DNA from: Paenibacillus silvestris
GTDB taxonomy: Bacteria > Bacillota > Bacilli > Paenibacillales > NBRC-103111
NCBI RefSeq assembly: GCF_009882985.1
Contig: NZ_WTUZ01000021.1
Span: 290,499 to 354,498, forward strand
Direction: 5' to 3'
Length of the DNA: 64,000 nt
Shown: positions 25,516-33,040 of the stretch, in pieces
Layout: every line of letters begins with the position of its first letter
How positions within the stretch are numbered: the first letter of the stretch is position 1
The notes under the pieces: generated by a model
Database searches by the model: none
What the model saw: the letters and a program-made list of their open reading frames with translations, nothing else
Told to the model about the DNA's origin: nothing
Program-made: the position numbers and the translations under genes

Positions 25516-25703
25516 AAATATTACCTATTTACTGTTAAGCGTTAAAGCAGTACACTATAATGTGTTGATCATCGAGACTTTTTGTCTCAAATGAGTGGCT
25601 AAAGCAATATTCCTGTTACATAAAAGGAACCACATTTTACAACGCTACTAGTTTTGTGGGACAATTACAAAATTCGGACAACTAATTGATGAGGTGGCTA
25701 CCA

Positions 25704-26804
25704 ATGAAACCGAAACAAACGATTGTACATTTGCCGGTCTATCAACCGGGTAAACCTATTGAAGAAGTAAAAAGAGAGCTAGGACTCACGGAAGTGATTA
25801 AACTCGCATCCAACGAAAATCCATTTGGCTCCTCGCCAAAAGTAAAAGCAGCTATTGAGGCGGAAATCGCTAACATCAGCTTGTATCCAGACGGCGGAGC
25901 TGTTCAATTAACGGAAGCGGTGGCTGAGTACCTTGGAGTCGCGACGAACCAATTAATTTTCGGTGCAGGTTCCGACGAGGTTATTCTAATGCTAGCACGT
26001 GCTTTCCTCGTACAAGGCGATGAAACAGTGATGGCTTCTCACACCTTCCCGCAATATAAGCACAATTGTGAGATTGAGGGAGCTGTGTCCATCGAGATCC
26101 CATTGAAAGATGGCACTCATGACCTGGACGGCATGCTGGCTGCTATTACGGACCGCACGAAGATTGTCTGGATCTGTAATCCGAACAATCCAACGGGGAC
26201 AATGAATACGGATGCGGAAATTAAAGCATTTCTAGCCAAAGTTCCTGAGCATGTATTGGTCGTTCTGGATGAGGCGTACTGTGAGTACAATACCACGGGA
26301 GAATTCCCGGATAGTATCGAGCTGATTGGGCAGTATCGCAATGTCATTGCACTGCGTACTTTTTCCAAAATATACGGACTGGCTTCCTTGCGAATCGGTT
26401 ATGGCGTTGGGCATCCAGATGTGATCCGATCCATTAATCAAGTCCGCGAGCCGTTCAACACAACTAGATTTGCTCAAGCTGCAGCTTTAGCGGCGATTAA
26501 GGATCAAGATTTCATCGCAAGCTGCCGCGAAGCGAATACAGCAGGCTTGAATTATTTAACGGAACAGTTTAACGAAATGGGATTACAGGCTTTCCCAGCA
26601 CATGGTAACTTCGTTATGGTTAATGTAGGACGCCCAGCGGCTGAAGTATTTAACGGTTTGCTGCGTAGAGGTATTATTGTTCGTGGCGGACATATGCTTG
26701 GCTTCCCGACATCCCTTCGAGTTACAATCGGCTCACGCGAACAAAATGAGAAATTCATTGCAGCTTTACAGCAAGTGCTGGCTGAGGTTGCCGTTCAAGC
26801 CTAA
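25704..26804 (+). CDS. hisC: Histidinol-phosphate aminotransferase
   Basis: 366 residues, class II PLP aminotransferase. IKLASNENPFGSSPKV, ICNPNNPTGT and the PLP lysine region TFSKIYGLASLRIGYG are intact. In B. subtilis HisC also serves as an aromatic aminotransferase for Phe/Tyr, which explains its place between trpA and tyrA. GAGGTGG precedes ATG 25704; the earlier in-frame TTG and ATG overlap that site. A TATAAT at 25557-25562 in the 225-nt gap suggests its own promoter, but I see no convincing -35. Confidence 0.95.
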   Translation: MKPKQTIVHLPVYQPGKPIEEVKRELGLTEVIKLASNENPFGSSPKVKAAIEAEIANISLYPDGGAVQLTEAVAEYLGVATNQLIFGAGSDEVILMLARAFLVQGDETVMASHTFPQYKHNCEIEGAVSIEIPLKDGTHDLDGMLAAITDRTKIVWICNPNNPTGTMNTDAEIKAFLAKVPEHVLVVLDEAYCEYNTTGEFPDSIELIGQYRNVIALRTFSKIYGLASLRIGYGVGHPDVIRSINQVREPFNTTRFAQAAALAAIKDQDFIASCREANTAGLNYLTEQFNEMGLQAFPAHGNFVMVNVGRPAAEVFNGLLRRGIIVRGGHMLGFPTSLRVTIGSREQNEKFIAALQQVLAEVAVQA

Positions 26805-26827
26805 TACAAATTAAAGGTTGATCTCTT

Positions 26828-27916
26828 ATGACAAAAATTGCGATATTTGGTGTAGGGCTTATCGGCGGTTCACTGGCCTTATGTTACAAAGGAAAACCGG
26901 GTTTTACCGTTGTTGGCCATTCTCCGAATCCGAAATCCGTTGATAAACTGCTCAAACGGAACGTGGTCGATTCTGCAACAACGAGTATGGCTGAGGCCGT
27001 TGACGGAGCTGACTATATCTTCCTATGCGTGCCGGTTGGTATGTTAGAGGAGTATGTTCAGCAGTTGATGAACCTTCCGCTCAAGAAAGGCTGTATCATT
27101 ACGGATGTGGGCAGCACGAAGGCAACCATTACGGAAAGTGCAGAAACCATGGTGAAAGATGGCGTTTTCTTTATTGGTGGTCATCCAATGGCAGGCTCCG
27201 AACGTCACGGCGTTGAGGCAGCATCTTCGCATCTTTTTGAAAATGCCTTCTACGTGTTGACCCCAGCAGAGGGCACACCGCAGGCAGAGGTTGACCGCTT
27301 AACCGAGCTGCTCAAGACGACGAAAGCACAAATCGTGCAAGTCGGTGCACGGGAGCATGATGATATCGTTGGGGCGATCAGTCACCTGCCACACATTATT
27401 GCAGTTGCACTGGTTAACCAAGTCAGAGGGTATAACGAAACCAACCCCTTATATCAGAATCTGGCTGCTGGCGGCTTCAGAGATATCACACGCATAGCAT
27501 CAAGCGAACCGATGATTTGGCGGGATATTTTAGTGAACAATCGGCAAGTGCTGCTCAAGCTGCTTACGGATTGGAATCTTGAAATTTCTCGTTTCATCGA
27601 ACTCATTGAGAAAAGTGATGGCGAGGGAATCGTTGAACAATTCCGTATGGCTGGTGAGTTCAGAAGCCAACTGCCAGAGCGCAGAAAAGGCATGATTACT
27701 TCTTTGTTTGATATTTATGTCGATATTCCAGATCATCCAGGTATTATTGGTCAAATTACAACACTATTAGGTAATGCTAGAATTAATTTGAGCAATATCC
27801 AGATTATTGAGAGTCGTGAAGATGTGCCTGGTGTGCTGCGTTTATCTTTCCGTAATCAGGAAGACGCAGACCGCGCAGTAGAGCTGCTTAGCGGGCCATA
27901 TGCTGTACATGTTTAA
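26828..27916 (+). CDS. tyrA: Prephenate dehydrogenase
   Basis: 362 residues. N-terminal Rossmann domain with GVGLIGGS (GxGxxG at 8-13), the catalytic region GGHPMAGSERHG, a helical dimerisation domain, and a C-terminal ACT domain (about 290-362, DIPDHPGIIGQIT) that should sense tyrosine. Oxidises and decarboxylates prephenate to 4-hydroxyphenylpyruvate. Follows hisC by 23 nt. B. subtilis has aroE (EPSP synthase) next; here it is absent and a large hairpin ends the operon. Confidence 0.96.
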   Translation: MTKIAIFGVGLIGGSLALCYKGKPGFTVVGHSPNPKSVDKLLKRNVVDSATTSMAEAVDGADYIFLCVPVGMLEEYVQQLMNLPLKKGCIITDVGSTKATITESAETMVKDGVFFIGGHPMAGSERHGVEAASSHLFENAFYVLTPAEGTPQAEVDRLTELLKTTKAQIVQVGAREHDDIVGAISHLPHIIAVALVNQVRGYNETNPLYQNLAAGGFRDITRIASSEPMIWRDILVNNRQVLLKLLTDWNLEISRFIELIEKSDGEGIVEQFRMAGEFRSQLPERRKGMITSLFDIYVDIPDHPGIIGQITTLLGNARINLSNIQIIESREDVPGVLRLSFRNQEDADRAVELLSGPYAVHV

Positions 27917-27934
27917 AATAAATTAGGCACGCAA

Positions 27935-27995
27935 ATAAGCTGATTTCTCCTCTTTTGGGACTTCCCAAAAGAGGAGGAATCAGCTTATCTTTTAT
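27935..27995 (+). terminator. Long 25-bp hairpin terminator after tyrA
   Basis: Bases 27935-27959 pair with 27964-27988 over 25 positions with a single T·G wobble; core CTCCTCTTTTGGG, loop ACTT. CTTTTATT follows. Unusually long for a simple terminator; works in both directions in principle. Confidence 0.85.
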
Positions 27996-28000
27996 TCTAT

Positions 28001-28038
28001 TGAAATTGATTCTCAAATGAAAAACTTCGTGCTATAAT
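28001..28038 (+). promoter_or_regulatory. Candidate Fur box over the promoter of the polysaccharide deacetylase
   Basis: TGAAATTGATTCTCA (28001-28015) matches 11 of 14 fixed positions of the 7-1-7 Fur pattern TGATAATnATTATCA. It overlaps TTCTCA (28010-28015), which with a 17-nt spacer and TATAAT (28033-28038) forms a sigma-A promoter. The position would let Fur block RNA polymerase. Confidence 0.45.
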
Positions 28039-28087
28039 GACATCGTTCATATAAATATTACAAACTTCTAGGTGTGGGGCGAACGAG

Positions 28088-28945
28088 ATGAAGCTATGGA
28101 TGATGTTAAAAAGCACGTTAATTATTATTGTAATTTTTGTTAATTTTTTCCCCTCATTTGTAAGTGCGAACAATGTCATTTACTCGAAAGAAGTTGCCGT
28201 TCTCGTCTATCATCACGTGGATGATCAGGTGGAGGGCTCTGTGACGATTTCGACGAAATTATTTGAGCGGCAGTTAGGTGCCTTGCAGCGGCAAGGATAC
28301 AATTTCATCTCGATGGATCAGTTCAAGAGTTTCATGAGGGATGGAGCGAAAATTCCTGATAATGCGGTTCTAATCACTTTTGACGACGGGTATGAAAGCT
28401 TCTATACGAATGCGTATCCGATTCTCAAAAAGATGCGTGTACCGGCTGTGAATTTTGTGATTACCAAAGATTTGGATAACCCGACAGCGACATTGCTGCC
28501 ATCTTTGTCCAGAGATCAAATTAGGAAAATGAGAAAAGAATTTTCAAATATTGATTTTCAGCTTCACTCAGATCAGTTGCATGCAATGAAAGATGGCAAG
28601 CCTATGTTGAACAACAGAATCACGAATAACGGCGTAACCGAGACGCAGGAAGATCTCAGACAAAGGGTAATCTCGGATACGAAAACTTGTATGACTAAGC
28701 TTCGAGAAGTAAATGGTTCAAAATCAATCGATTCCTATGCTTACCCATTTGGCAGCTATGATGATTTTACGATTTCCTACCTCAATGAAGCCGGGGTTAA
28801 GTATGCATTCACAACCAAAGCGGGATTAACTTCCATGCAAACGGATCCTATGCAAATACCACGTATTAATGCAGGAAGTCCTTATATTCGGCCTCATTCC
28901 ATTAATAATTTAATCAATCAATCCAAAAGGCATCAACTGCAATAG
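28088..28945 (+). CDS. Exported polysaccharide deacetylase
   Basis: 285 residues. N-terminal signal peptide or anchor (LIIIVIFVNFFPSFVSA), then a carbohydrate esterase 4 (NodB) domain: VLVYHHVDD, metal/catalytic TFDDGY, FQLHS and AYPFGSYDD. Likely removes acetyl groups from peptidoglycan or another surface glycan outside the membrane. GTGGGGCG precedes ATG 28088 at a short distance. Preceded by its own promoter with a Fur-like site. The exact substrate cannot be told from the sequence. Confidence 0.87.
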   Translation: MKLWMMLKSTLIIIVIFVNFFPSFVSANNVIYSKEVAVLVYHHVDDQVEGSVTISTKLFERQLGALQRQGYNFISMDQFKSFMRDGAKIPDNAVLITFDDGYESFYTNAYPILKKMRVPAVNFVITKDLDNPTATLLPSLSRDQIRKMRKEFSNIDFQLHSDQLHAMKDGKPMLNNRITNNGVTETQEDLRQRVISDTKTCMTKLREVNGSKSIDSYAYPFGSYDDFTISYLNEAGVKYAFTTKAGLTSMQTDPMQIPRINAGSPYIRPHSINNLINQSKRHQLQ

Positions 28946-28972
28946 AACAATTCTTAATGAAAAAAAAGACAA

Positions 28973-28986
28973 GGTAAACGTTTTCA
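28973..28986 (+). promoter_or_regulatory. Candidate cre site (CcpA)
   Basis: GGTAAACGTTTTCA fits the cre consensus TGWAARCGYTWNCW at 13 of 14 positions; only the first base differs. It lies 8 nt upstream of the TTGACA at 28995, the position of activating cre sites, and 28 nt after the deacetylase stop. Confidence 0.6.
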
Positions 28987-28994
28987 AAAAAGTG

Positions 28995-29023
28995 TTGACA
29001 GAATGAAACCGTATACATATAAT
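28995..29023 (+). promoter_or_regulatory. Consensus sigma-A promoter of a short transcript
   Basis: TTGACA (28995-29000), 17-nt spacer, TATAAT (29018-29023): both hexamers are perfect. Predicted start near 29030. Confidence 0.85.
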
Positions 29024-29029
29024 AAAAGT

Positions 29030-29106
29030 ACAGTATGGTTTCTCTCCACTCCTATCCGATAATCGCACCATAAGTGCAGCCGCCAATTTGGCGGTTTTTT
29101 TTTTTT
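29030..29106 (+). ncRNA. Candidate small RNA of about 75 nt
   Basis: Bounded by the perfect promoter above and a strong terminator. Within it, TATGGT (29034-29039) can pair with ACCATA (29067-29072), closing a 27-nt loop that is rich in C and U (CTCTCCACTCCTATCC), the kind of sequence that can base-pair with Shine-Dalgarno regions. No reading frame with a ribosome binding site is present; the longest from an ATG is 12 codons. Alternative: a leader with early terminator for the sigma gene 280 nt downstream. Confidence 0.6.
29080..29106 (+). terminator. Intrinsic terminator of the candidate small RNA
   Basis: CCGCCA (29080-29085), ATT loop, TGGCGG (29089-29094), followed by twelve T. Confidence 0.92.
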
Positions 29107-29383
29107 GCTCATAGATACCATATTTTTCTGAAATTAATATATAATGGATAGGGTGGGTTGTTGCTTTCAACAGACAAGCTTGGAATGTGAATTTTTTTCA
29201 ACAATTTGTCGAATGGAGCAGGAATATCGCATTTTATCGAGAAGTTTTTAATAGGTCATATTTTACATATGGATCCTTTCACATTTATTTTACAAATGAA
29301 CGCAACTTTTCACTCTAACTGCAGTACAACATGTATGAGCAGTTGGAGTGGTACCCGGGAACCGTTAGGAGGGTCGCCACGTA

Positions 29384-29965
29384 ATGACCGATTCCCAATT
29401 GATCAGAGAAATCAAGGATGGAAATGTTCAGCTTTATGACGAGCTTATGCGTCGTTACGAGCGTAAAATCCTTGCATTCATCTTTCATATGCTCAAGAGT
29501 ACACAGATGGAAGCAATCGCAGAAGATTTGTGTAACGAAACGTTTTACAAAGCGTACCGCAGTCTGCACTCTTTTAGAGAGATTGAAGCATCCTTTTCTA
29601 CCTGGTTGTATACAATTGCTCGGAATACCGTTTTGAGTGAGCTGCGCAAAAATAAAAGTGTTCAAGTTTCGTTGGAGCAAAGTGGATTGACGCCACATGC
29701 ATCATTTGATGCCATGCCGGAGCAAGCTATGCTGCGTAACGAGAAAGTATCAATGGTTCGAGATGCGATTAATAGTTTACCAGAGAAACAACGATCTGCT
29801 TTGATATTAAGAGAGTATGATCAGATGGATTATCAGGAAATCGCCAATATTTTAGGTCAAACAGTAAGTTCGGTGAAGTCTCTATTATTCAGGGCTAGAG
29901 CATCTGTCAAGCTACAGTTGGACCCTTACTTCAGTGAACCGATATTCGAAGAATCGAAGGGATGA
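29384..29965 (+). CDS. ECF-type RNA polymerase sigma factor
   Basis: 193 residues with sigma region 2 (LYDELMRRYERKILAF... EDLCNETFYKAYRSL) and region 4 (MDYQEIANILGQTVSSVKSLLFRARASV). No extra domains. TAGGAGGG lies 9 nt before ATG 29384. An anti-sigma gene follows after 7 nt, so this is a classic ECF pair. The 277-nt gap upstream has a TATAAT-like element near 29150; no clear autoregulatory promoter motif was found. The regulon is unknown. Confidence 0.93.
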   Translation: MTDSQLIREIKDGNVQLYDELMRRYERKILAFIFHMLKSTQMEAIAEDLCNETFYKAYRSLHSFREIEASFSTWLYTIARNTVLSELRKNKSVQVSLEQSGLTPHASFDAMPEQAMLRNEKVSMVRDAINSLPEKQRSALILREYDQMDYQEIANILGQTVSSVKSLLFRARASVKLQLDPYFSEPIFEESKG

Positions 29966-29972
29966 AACAGCG

Positions 29973-30602
29973 ATGAAGTGTAGCGAGATCCAGGAATTAT
30001 TTGGGGTGTATTGGGACTTGCCGAATGATGACCTGCGACGTACTGCGGTGGATGAGCATATTGCTACATGTGCCGAATGTGCAGAAGAATTTCTAATTTG
30101 GGAGGAAAGTACGATCCTCATACGTACTGCTGCTATCGAGAGCGAGCTTCCCGATTATGAATCGATGGTCTCAGGCAAGGTCATGAGTCGAATTTATGAG
30201 GATGAATCATGGCGTATTCCGGTTTCCGAGCGCATGTATACGATCTCTTACAAGCTTCGCCGCAACCTTACGGCAGTTATTGCTTTTTGCTTAGCGTTAT
30301 TCGTATTCAGCTTTTTATTTGCAATTGTCTATGAAGGTACTCCAAAATCTTCGATAGCCGCTGCTGATAATACATTATTCGATCTCCAAGCGCCGCAAGC
30401 GATGAAGGCAACAGGCACTGAATCGATGAATGGTCATAAGATGGTGGATGCCGTAGCAAGTCTAAACCCAAGCTTTATGGAGCCATTAAGATTCCATGTA
30501 GGGCCGATTCATTCGTATCCGCATTATTTACTCGTTGTATCGATTCTGGGTTTGATTGCAACTATTATCATTATGAACTGGTTATCACGAACCAAAGCCT
30601 AG
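29973..30602 (+). CDS. Zinc-finger anti-sigma factor, membrane protein
   Basis: 209 residues. N-terminal ZAS domain with C3 and the H29-x3-C33-x2-C36 motif (DEHIATCAEC), which binds the ECF sigma factor; then a membrane span (LTAVIAFCLALFVFSFLFAI), an extracytoplasmic segment of about 55 residues, and a second C-terminal span (YLLVVSILGLIATIIIM). Two spans are unusual for a simple anti-sigma, which most often has one. ATG 29973 is 7 nt after the sigma stop; earlier in-frame starts would overlap the sigma gene without need. Confidence 0.88.
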   Translation: MKCSEIQELFGVYWDLPNDDLRRTAVDEHIATCAECAEEFLIWEESTILIRTAAIESELPDYESMVSGKVMSRIYEDESWRIPVSERMYTISYKLRRNLTAVIAFCLALFVFSFLFAIVYEGTPKSSIAAADNTLFDLQAPQAMKATGTESMNGHKMVDAVASLNPSFMEPLRFHVGPIHSYPHYLLVVSILGLIATIIIMNWLSRTKA

Positions 30603-30628
30603 TGCTCCGGAAGGGGCATTTTTCATTT
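30602..30628 (+). terminator. Short terminator after the anti-sigma gene
   Basis: TGCTCC, GGAA loop, GGGGCA (one G·U), then TTTTTC. Confidence 0.65.
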
Positions 30629-30652
30629 TATTGACTGATGGAGGAATATGTA

Positions 30653-31234
30653 ATGACAACGATTGGCTTTATCCGGCACGGAAGCACGGAATGGAATCGC
30701 TTAGGCAAGCTGCAAGGGCAGTTGGATACGGATTTAACCGATGAAGGAAGAGAACAAGCCAGGTTGCTTGGAATGCGATTAGCCAATGAGTCCTGGGACG
30801 GGATTATCTCCAGTGATCTGAAGCGAGCAAAGGAAACAGCTCAAATCATGTCTAAGTTGTCGGGAATCCCGATTATTGGTACGGATAATAGGCTTCGCGA
30901 GCGCAGATATGGTCAGGTCGAAGGAACTACTGTAGCGGAAAGAGAAGAACGCTGGGGGCCCGAGTGGAAGCTTCAGGACTTAGGCCAGGAGTCGGATGAT
31001 GAGCTATGGAAGCGTTGGTCCGAGCTAGAGAGTGAGCTGCTTGAGGCCTATCCGAATCAGAAGATACTACTGGTGTCTCACGGCGGATTCATCGTGCAGA
31101 TACTCCGAGTATTGCGTATGGACAGCGAGCAATTCCTGCAAAATACGTCTCTAACCATCCTGCTGCGTCAAGAAAAAGGGTGGGAGCTTCAGTTGTACAA
31201 TTGTTTATCTCACTTGGAAATCGTGCACGAATAA
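30653..31234 (+). CDS. Histidine phosphatase family protein (phosphoglycerate mutase-like)
   Basis: 193 residues. The phospho-histidine motif IRHGSTEWN is at the N-terminus (RHG 8-10), followed by LTDEGREQARLLG, a second catalytic region SSDLKRAKETA, and VSHGGFI near the end. GAGG before ATG 30653 supports this start over the upstream in-frame ATG at 30638. Members act as phosphatases on small phosphorylated substrates or as cofactor-dependent mutases; the substrate is not evident. Single gene with own terminator. Confidence 0.9.
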   Translation: MTTIGFIRHGSTEWNRLGKLQGQLDTDLTDEGREQARLLGMRLANESWDGIISSDLKRAKETAQIMSKLSGIPIIGTDNRLRERRYGQVEGTTVAEREERWGPEWKLQDLGQESDDELWKRWSELESELLEAYPNQKILLVSHGGFIVQILRVLRMDSEQFLQNTSLTILLRQEKGWELQLYNCLSHLEIVHE

Positions 31235-31246
31235 ATGCGTGACAAG

Positions 31247-31280
31247 AAGCATGACTCTGTTCTGGAGTCATGCTTTTTTT
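31247..31280 (+). terminator. Intrinsic terminator after the phosphatase gene
   Basis: Perfect 11-bp stem AAGCATGACTC (31247-31257) with GAGTCATGCTT (31265-31275), then T run. Confidence 0.92.
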
Positions 31281-31367
31281 GCGTGGCTTGGAATATTTTC
31301 GGGAAAAAATCCCATAATGGTTACTAGAAACCACGGAGCTGGAAGCTTCGCCAAATGGGGGATGTAG

Positions 31368-32528
31368 ATGGAAATGAACCTAGCGGACATGCTCAGCTAC
31401 GCCGATATTCACGAGCTAGGCCGAATCGCTAACACTTATGAGTGTGAGTGCAATGGCCATTCAAAGAACGAGTTAATTCAATCGATTTTGAGTACAGCCT
31501 TGCGCAGAGAAATTTTCGAAAAGCATATTCAAAGCTTGAACTTGGAGGACATCCGATTTCTGAATTCTCTCCTCTTCGATCCTCGCAATGCATTCAGTAT
31601 TGAAGAACTGATCGCTAGAGTTCAACAATCAAGGTTTCAAAAAGATGAATCGGTTGAATGGAATCCCCGCGACATGGTTATTAAATTTAAGAAGCTCGGA
31701 TGGCTGTTTAACGGGTATTCCCAGCAAACCAAATTTTTGTTTCACGTTCCTAATGATTTGAAGCGAAAATTTAGCGATGTGCTTACGGGACTATTCAAGC
31801 AAAGTTTGAATCTGACCCCTGAGCCAAGCGTTTACCGGGACGAGCAATTACTCATCATTGAGGATATCTTTCATTTCTTGACGTTCATTTCTCATGTGCA
31901 GGAATTACCTTTAACTACTGAAGGATCTATCTACAAGAGGCAGCTTCAGCAAATTCTAGATCGGTTGTCTGTGCAGGAGGAAATGGTGTCGAAAGGATCT
32001 TGGCGCTTCGGCTATGGCCGTATGTTTAAAGACTATCCGAACCGGTTTTCGTTCATCTATGACTATTGTTATTACCGGCAGCTAATTAGTGAACAAGGCC
32101 AAGTGCTGACTTTGACGGAGGAAGGAAAAGCACGCTTGCTAGAAGGTAAGAAAGAGAACCTAGCAGAGGTGTATAAGTTCTGGCTTAGGCTTTATAAGAA
32201 CCCTATCCCTAATGTGCAAAGCCTCACAGGCTGGGTTGACCGCCTAAGCGGACAGTGGGTTACATTAGCCTCACTAAGTGACGTGTTATGTAAATTGGTT
32301 AAACCGTTTTATTACGACAGTTCAGAATCCATCGTAGAACAACGCATTTTACAAATGATGATGCATCTTGGGCTTATACGCATAGGAGAAGATCACGAGA
32401 ATGGTATGGTTGTGCAGGTCACTAAGATGGGTTCTAAAGTGATACAGGGTACTTTTGTTGCAGAAGAAGACAAGGTTGTCCTCTTCCTGGATCAAGAGAG
32501 CGCTCGTTTCAAAGGGGACAGCAAGTAG
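31368..32528 (+). CDS. Conserved hypothetical protein, 386 residues
   Basis: Soluble, mainly helical protein without signal or membrane segment. I do not recognise a family. The middle and end have winged-helix-like stretches (LTLTEEGKARLL and VTKMGSKVIQG, each following a helix), reminiscent of the N-terminal wHTH part of XPB-like helicases, but no helicase motif is present. GGGGG lies 6 nt before ATG 31368. Stand-alone gene between the phosphatase and the IDEAL-domain protein. A DNA- or protein-binding role is only a guess. Confidence 0.6.
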   Translation: MEMNLADMLSYADIHELGRIANTYECECNGHSKNELIQSILSTALRREIFEKHIQSLNLEDIRFLNSLLFDPRNAFSIEELIARVQQSRFQKDESVEWNPRDMVIKFKKLGWLFNGYSQQTKFLFHVPNDLKRKFSDVLTGLFKQSLNLTPEPSVYRDEQLLIIEDIFHFLTFISHVQELPLTTEGSIYKRQLQQILDRLSVQEEMVSKGSWRFGYGRMFKDYPNRFSFIYDYCYYRQLISEQGQVLTLTEEGKARLLEGKKENLAEVYKFWLRLYKNPIPNVQSLTGWVDRLSGQWVTLASLSDVLCKLVKPFYYDSSESIVEQRILQMMMHLGLIRIGEDHENGMVVQVTKMGSKVIQGTFVAEEDKVVLFLDQESARFKGDSK

Positions 32529-32702
32529 TAGGTAAAGGCACATTCCTGATCAAGCGGGCTTTTGAACGAAGCGCGATTGTATGGAGTGAATATGATAAAA
32601 GTAGGAGCACACAGGGGTTGGCAGACACCTAGGAACGGACTTTCATGTTTTTGCGAATAAGAAGCTCCTGACAAACCGCGTACACATTTGGAGGTAGGTC
32701 TC

Positions 32703-32891
32703 ATGGGAAAAATGAATGTATCTAACAACGCGCTGCTGGCACTTTTCGCGGAAATGGTTTGGGATGATGCCATTCGCAAATATAAAGAACAAAATCTCTA
32801 CAAAGAGATTGATCTTGCATTAGCAAAAGGGGATCAACCAACATTCCTTGCTCTGACATCTGAGCTTAAAATGCTGCAATCTTCCGGATAA
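32703..32891 (+). CDS. IDEAL-domain small protein
   Basis: 62 residues. The segment from LLALFAEMVWDDAIRKYK to IDLALAKGDQPTFLALTSEL resembles the IDEAL domain, which in B. subtilis YpiB follows an UPF0302 domain; here the domain stands alone. YpiB also precedes ypiF-qcrA in B. subtilis, so this may be a shortened positional relative. GGAGGTAGG precedes ATG 32703; the TTG at 32688 lies before that site. A strong terminator follows. Function probably protein-protein adapter. Confidence 0.72.
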   Translation: MGKMNVSNNALLALFAEMVWDDAIRKYKEQNLYKEIDLALAKGDQPTFLALTSELKMLQSSG

Positions 32892-32921
32892 TGATCGTGG
32901 TGGCAGCCACAGTAGGGACGT

Positions 32922-32956
32922 AAGACATGTGAAACCATTTCACATGTCTTTTTTTG
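32922..32956 (+). terminator. Intrinsic terminator after the IDEAL protein
   Basis: Perfect 13-bp stem AAGACATGTGAAA (32922-32934), CCA loop, TTTCACATGTCTT (32938-32950), T run. Confidence 0.93.
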
Positions 32957-33040
32957 CTGGAAAGATGACAAAAAAGAACTATTTTGTAACTCCATACGTC
33001 GATTAGTTAGACCATATTGCGACGCAAAAGGAGAATACCT

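Noticed and set aside
29330..29365. T-box-like GGTACC sequence before the sigma gene
   Set aside because: Only six bases resemble the T-box core; there is no terminator or specifier stem, and the palindrome alone is not informative.
29352..29384. GGAACC as an ECF -35 element just before the sigma gene
   Set aside because: A matching -10 would fall on the start codon and give a leaderless mRNA although a good Shine-Dalgarno is present.
29206..29439. 77-codon frame before the sigma factor
   Set aside because: No ribosome binding site, overlaps the sigma gene in another frame and has no protein-like composition.
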